NCBI RefSeq assembly: GCF_946190275.1
Contig: NZ_CAMHZQ010000006.1
Location: 28,195-92,194, forward strand
Source: Streptococcus mitis
Lineage (GTDB): Bacteria; Bacillota; Bacilli; Lactobacillales; Streptococcaceae
Length of the DNA: 64,000 nt
Direction: 5' to 3'
Shown here: one piece after another, positions 63,803 through 64,000 of the stretch
Numbering within the stretch: the first letter of the stretch is position 1
How the letters are laid out: each line of letters opens with the position of its first letter
Position numbers and translations under genes: made by a program
The notes under the pieces: generated by a model
What the model saw: the letters and a program-made list of their open reading frames with translations, nothing else
Told to the model about the DNA's origin: nothing
Database searches by the model: none

Positions 63803-64000
63803 CTAAGCTCGAGAAAGGACAAATTTCGTCCTTTCTTTTCTGATATTGAGGGCGATAAAAATCCGTTTTTTGAAGTTTTCAAAGTTCCGAAATCCAAAGG
63901 CATTGCGCTTGATAAGTTTGATAAGATTATTGGTGGCTTCCAGTTTGGCGTTGGAATAGAGTAGTTGAAGGGCGTTGGCAATTTTCTCTTTATCCTTGAG
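63803..64000 (-). CDS. ISL3-family transposase, C-terminal part (runs off the window)
   Basis: Reverse-strand reading of 65 codons to the stop at 63803-63805, open at the window edge. The translation contains SNAKLEATNNLIKLIKRNAF and GFRNFENFKKRIFIALNI, the conserved C-terminal end of ISL3-type transposases with the catalytic Glu in LEATNN. Whether the full gene is intact cannot be told. Element position between metK and the next gene makes it a likely neutral insertion. Confidence 0.85.
   Translation of the reverse strand, partial: LKDKEKIANALQLLYSNAKLEATNNLIKLIKRNAFGFRNFENFKKRIFIALNIRKERTKFVLSRA

Noticed and set aside
63778..63981. Reverse-strand 67-codon open frame at the right end
   Set aside because: It is a different frame from the ISL3 transposase reading, which has recognisable conserved sequence and no start inside the window.

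Overview
The window reads as chromosome of a Mitis-group streptococcus, most likely Streptococcus pneumoniae or a very close relative (S. pseudopneumoniae, S. mitis). The evidence is seven BOX interspersed repeats, pyruvate oxidase (spxB) beside the copY-cupA-copA copper operon, lactate oxidase, a cre/CodY/CtsR/PyrR regulatory repertoire, and low-GC promoters dominated by TGnTATAAT extended -10 boxes. Species rank is an inference from family content. I saw no tRNA, rRNA, CRISPR array or prophage.

Layout. 1-2.2 kb: a two-component system with a multi-membrane histidine kinase and a LuxR-type regulator, cut off upstream by the window edge. 2.2-5.9 kb: YqgQ, a cysteine-free rhodanese, an RsuA-type pseudouridine synthase, typA and a small membrane protein. 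6-9.2 kb: a DUF1430 membrane protein plus ABC ATPase of the lactococcin-972 immunity type, without a bacteriocin gene; a BOX element sits just behind a strong promoter and RBS. 9.3-14.5 kb: murD-murG-divIB, then pyrF-pyrE behind a PyrR attenuator. 14.6-17.5 kb: a reverse-strand amino-acid ABC transporter. 17.7-18.9 kb: lctO.

19-28.4 kb is a thiamine salvage island. Two nearly identical TPP-riboswitch leaders drive tenA-thiM-thiE and ykoE-ykoD-ykoC-tenA2-thiW-thiM2-thiE2; thiD faces them with its own, different TPP riboswitch. The island carries two paralogues each of TenA, ThiM and ThiE and transport for pyrimidine and thiazole precursors, but no de novo thiC or thiG in view. 28.5-33.7 kb: copper resistance and spxB. 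33.9-37.8 kb: a VOC protein and a complete lactococcin-972-like (streptococcin) cassette of precursor, DUF1430 protein, ATPase and a 63-residue membrane protein, bordered by three copies of one terminator hairpin. 37.9-48.5 kb: GH1 glycosidase, manA, a sodium symporter, MerR/TipAS regulator, DUF1697, flavoprotein, DegV, TetR, a dCMP-type deaminase, upp, clpP and ylbG. 48.5-53.2 kb: livJ and livHMGF for branched-chain amino acids, followed by a four-unit 52-bp tandem repeat. 53.6-63.8 kb: a CBS/ACT protein, prfB with its programmed frameshift, ftsE-ftsX, a glucose-type PTS EIICBA, an EEP hydrolase, a DEAD-box helicase and metK. An ISL3-type transposase end runs off the right edge.

The most unusual signals are: (1) the metK leader, an SMK (SAM-III) type riboswitch whose helix is split by about 175 nt of structured RNA and whose 3' ligand-binding strand is exactly duplicated (21 nt); (2) the cre-overlapped streptococcin promoter and the silent-looking sister cassette interrupted by BOX; (3) the duplicated TPP leaders serving operons whose paralogous enzymes differ at the active site (TenA with Cys against Ala-Glu; ThiM with GTGC against GTGD); and (4) repeat arrays after livF and after the EEP gene.
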